NCBI GenBank assembly: GCA_016744485.1
Contig: JADGEG010000008.1
Coordinates: 8,183 to 23,109 of the forward strand
Reading direction: 5' to 3'
Length of the DNA: 14,927 nt
From: Arcobacter sp.
GTDB taxonomy: Bacteria > Campylobacterota > Campylobacteria > Campylobacterales > Arcobacteraceae
In this document: piece by piece, positions 14,179-14,927 of the stretch
Layout of the letters: each line of letters begins with the position of its first letter
How positions within the stretch are numbered: position 1 is the first letter of the stretch
Made by a program: the position numbers and the translations under genes
Notes under the pieces: model-generated
Told to the model about the DNA's origin: nothing
Database searches by the model: none
The model's input: the letters and a program-made list of their open reading frames with translations, nothing else

Positions 14179-14737
14179 CTCGGTAATTTTGGACCAGCTC
14201 GGAAACGGATATTTTTGTCAAATCGAGTGCTATAAAATTAAGTACCTTGTCGTCTTTTCTATAGTGAATAGAACGCCCCTCAATAAAAATAAAAGTATAA
14301 ATATATGGTTCACATAGAACCATAATATTAAAATCCTGAGTGCATACGCTAAAATTATATTTTATACGACATTTATCAGTATCAACATTTAAAAAGCTTG
14401 TCAAAATCTTCTTCGAAAGACGTCGAAAAATATCAAAATCACTTTTAAAAATGTTTAGGAGCTGGGATAAATGCGAATCATTTATGCCTTGCAGCGAATA
14501 AAACGTTACAGTATCAAAGTTTGCTGGTCTAAAGGGGGCAAGCTTTTTTGCATAACGCTCCCAATAGAATTTGAAATTATCTATAATGTTTTTCCATTTT
14601 TTCGTTGTGGCGCGTAATGCATAAACGCTACCTAGCGGTAAATATTTTTGTACCAACTCGCGAATAAAGTCGGATTCAAATCCATTGTCAAAGAATCCAA
14701 CTTTTAAAAGAGGTGTGGAACCCCTTAATCTTTTCAT
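14132..14737 (-). CDS. F-box-like domain protein (foreign block)
   Basis: 201 residues. Residues about 17-62 read like an F-box: an Ile/Leu-rich first helix (FIRELVQKYLPLGSVYAL), then LRATTKKWKNIIDNF and YWERYAKK. This fits the L-R-x-x-x-K-x-W-x-x-I-I-x-x-x-x-x-W pattern of the family, although the leading LP-x-E segment is altered. F-box proteins recruit substrates to SCF ubiquitin ligases through Skp1. They are eukaryotic, and large DNA viruses encode many of them to redirect host ubiquitylation. The remaining 140 residues show strands and helices (CTQDFNIMVLCEPYIYTFIFIEGRSIHY) but no LRR, WD40 or ankyrin repeats, so the substrate-binding part is unknown. The upstream 60 bases separate it from a divergent forward gene or overlap that gene's start region. 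This is the best clue that the block is not bacterial. Confidence 0.6.
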   Translation of the reverse strand: MKRLRGSTPLLKVGFFDNGFESDFIRELVQKYLPLGSVYALRATTKKWKNIIDNFKFYWERYAKKLAPFRPANFDTVTFYSLQGINDSHLSQLLNIFKSDFDIFRRLSKKILTSFLNVDTDKCRIKYNFSVCTQDFNIMVLCEPYIYTFIFIEGRSIHYRKDDKVLNFIALDLTKISVSELVQNYRDGIQYYGYRRFGAHI

Positions 14738-14745
14738 AATTTATT

Positions 14746-14927
14746 ATGAGGCACCAACAAATGAAACGGCGTCCCAGACCCGAAAAGCGCAAAGATGAAC
14801 ACGATGTTTTAAGTAGCCTATCCGCAGGAATTTCTTGGTACTCTAAGCGCGGAAAACCTGTGAAGGTTTTGTTAATAATTGTCGCTTGGTTATTTATGGT
14901 GGTTATGTATATTATGTTTACAACCAA
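14746..14927 (+). CDS. N-terminal part of a small membrane protein (partial, foreign block)
   Basis: An open forward frame runs from ATG at 14746 (or the in-frame ATG at 14761) to the right edge of the window. It gives 60 residues: a very basic start (RRPRPEKRKDEHD), a polar stretch with ISWYSKRGKPVK, then a hydrophobic helix beginning at VLLIIVAWLFMVVMYIMF. This is a reasonable single-pass or first-helix membrane protein with a cytosolic basic N-terminus. It diverges from the F-box-like gene, with only eight bases between the two start codons if 14746 is used. The competing reverse frame here is less convincing because it lacks this clean charge-then-helix layout. The family is unknown and the C-terminus is not seen. 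Confidence 0.5.
   Translation, partial: MRHQQMKRRPRPEKRKDEHDVLSSLSAGISWYSKRGKPVKVLLIIVAWLFMVVMYIMFTT

Noticed and set aside
13973..14317. Forward ORF of 114 residues
   Set aside because: It lies opposite the Cys-rich membrane protein and the F-box-like gene and has no recognisable domain. The two reverse frames explain the region better.
14688..14927. Reverse ORF of 79 residues at the right edge
   Set aside because: It overlaps the start of the F-box-like gene and lies opposite the forward frame from 14746, which has a basic N-terminus followed by a clean membrane helix.
10994..14927. A prophage or integrative element in the bacterial chromosome
   Set aside because: No integrase, repressor, terminase, capsid or tail gene, no tRNA or att repeat, and no ribosome binding sites are visible in the block. 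The other end of any insertion is outside the window, so this cannot be ruled out fully, but nothing supports it.

Overview
The window holds two kinds of DNA that do not look as if they belong together. Positions 1 to about 10,990 are very A+T-rich bacterial sequence (one 60-base line counted by eye, 8101-8160, has 16 G/C). It has closely packed genes, frequent AGGA-type ribosome binding sites, and protein families and gene orders typical of Campylobacterota, most like Arcobacter and relatives. From about 11,040 to the end the composition shifts (29 and 23 G/C in the lines 11521-11580 and 13441-13500). Starts are no longer preceded by Shine-Dalgarno sequences, no product is a recognisable bacterial protein, and the one domain I can name is F-box-like. 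That is what a large eukaryotic DNA virus would look like, though I cannot name the virus.

Bacterial part, left to right. A forward chain of overlapping genes carries the end of a TrmN6-like tRNA methyltransferase, a YkgJ-type cysteine-cluster protein, a TPR lipoprotein and trpC. A reverse pair follows: a small four-cysteine protein and a soluble PAS histidine kinase. Next come cetA and cetB, a split energy-taxis receptor made of a membrane transducer and an Aer-type PAS protein. recR is reverse, and dnaJ diverges from it with trpB behind. The last part is reverse: a secreted Sel1-repeat protein, cbiB (cobalamin biosynthesis) and the C-terminal third or less of the threonine-phosphate decarboxylase that makes the linker used by CbiB.

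That aminotransferase is cut off at about 10,990-11,011, where the A+T-rich join to the foreign block begins. The simplest explanation is a chimeric contig. Real integration of viral DNA into the bacterium would be remarkable, so it needs read-level proof.

Foreign part. Five forward ORFs are a small basic protein, a 12-cysteine protein, a small acidic protein, a four-helix membrane protein and a 315-residue orphan. They converge on two reverse ORFs, a cysteine-rich single-pass membrane protein and an F-box-like protein that overlap by 47 bases. A final forward ORF with one membrane segment runs off the right edge. The 140 bases at 11,344-11,483 contain an inverted repeat. No gene-free stretch exceeds 300 bases. 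I saw no tRNA, rRNA, CRISPR array, integrase or transposase.
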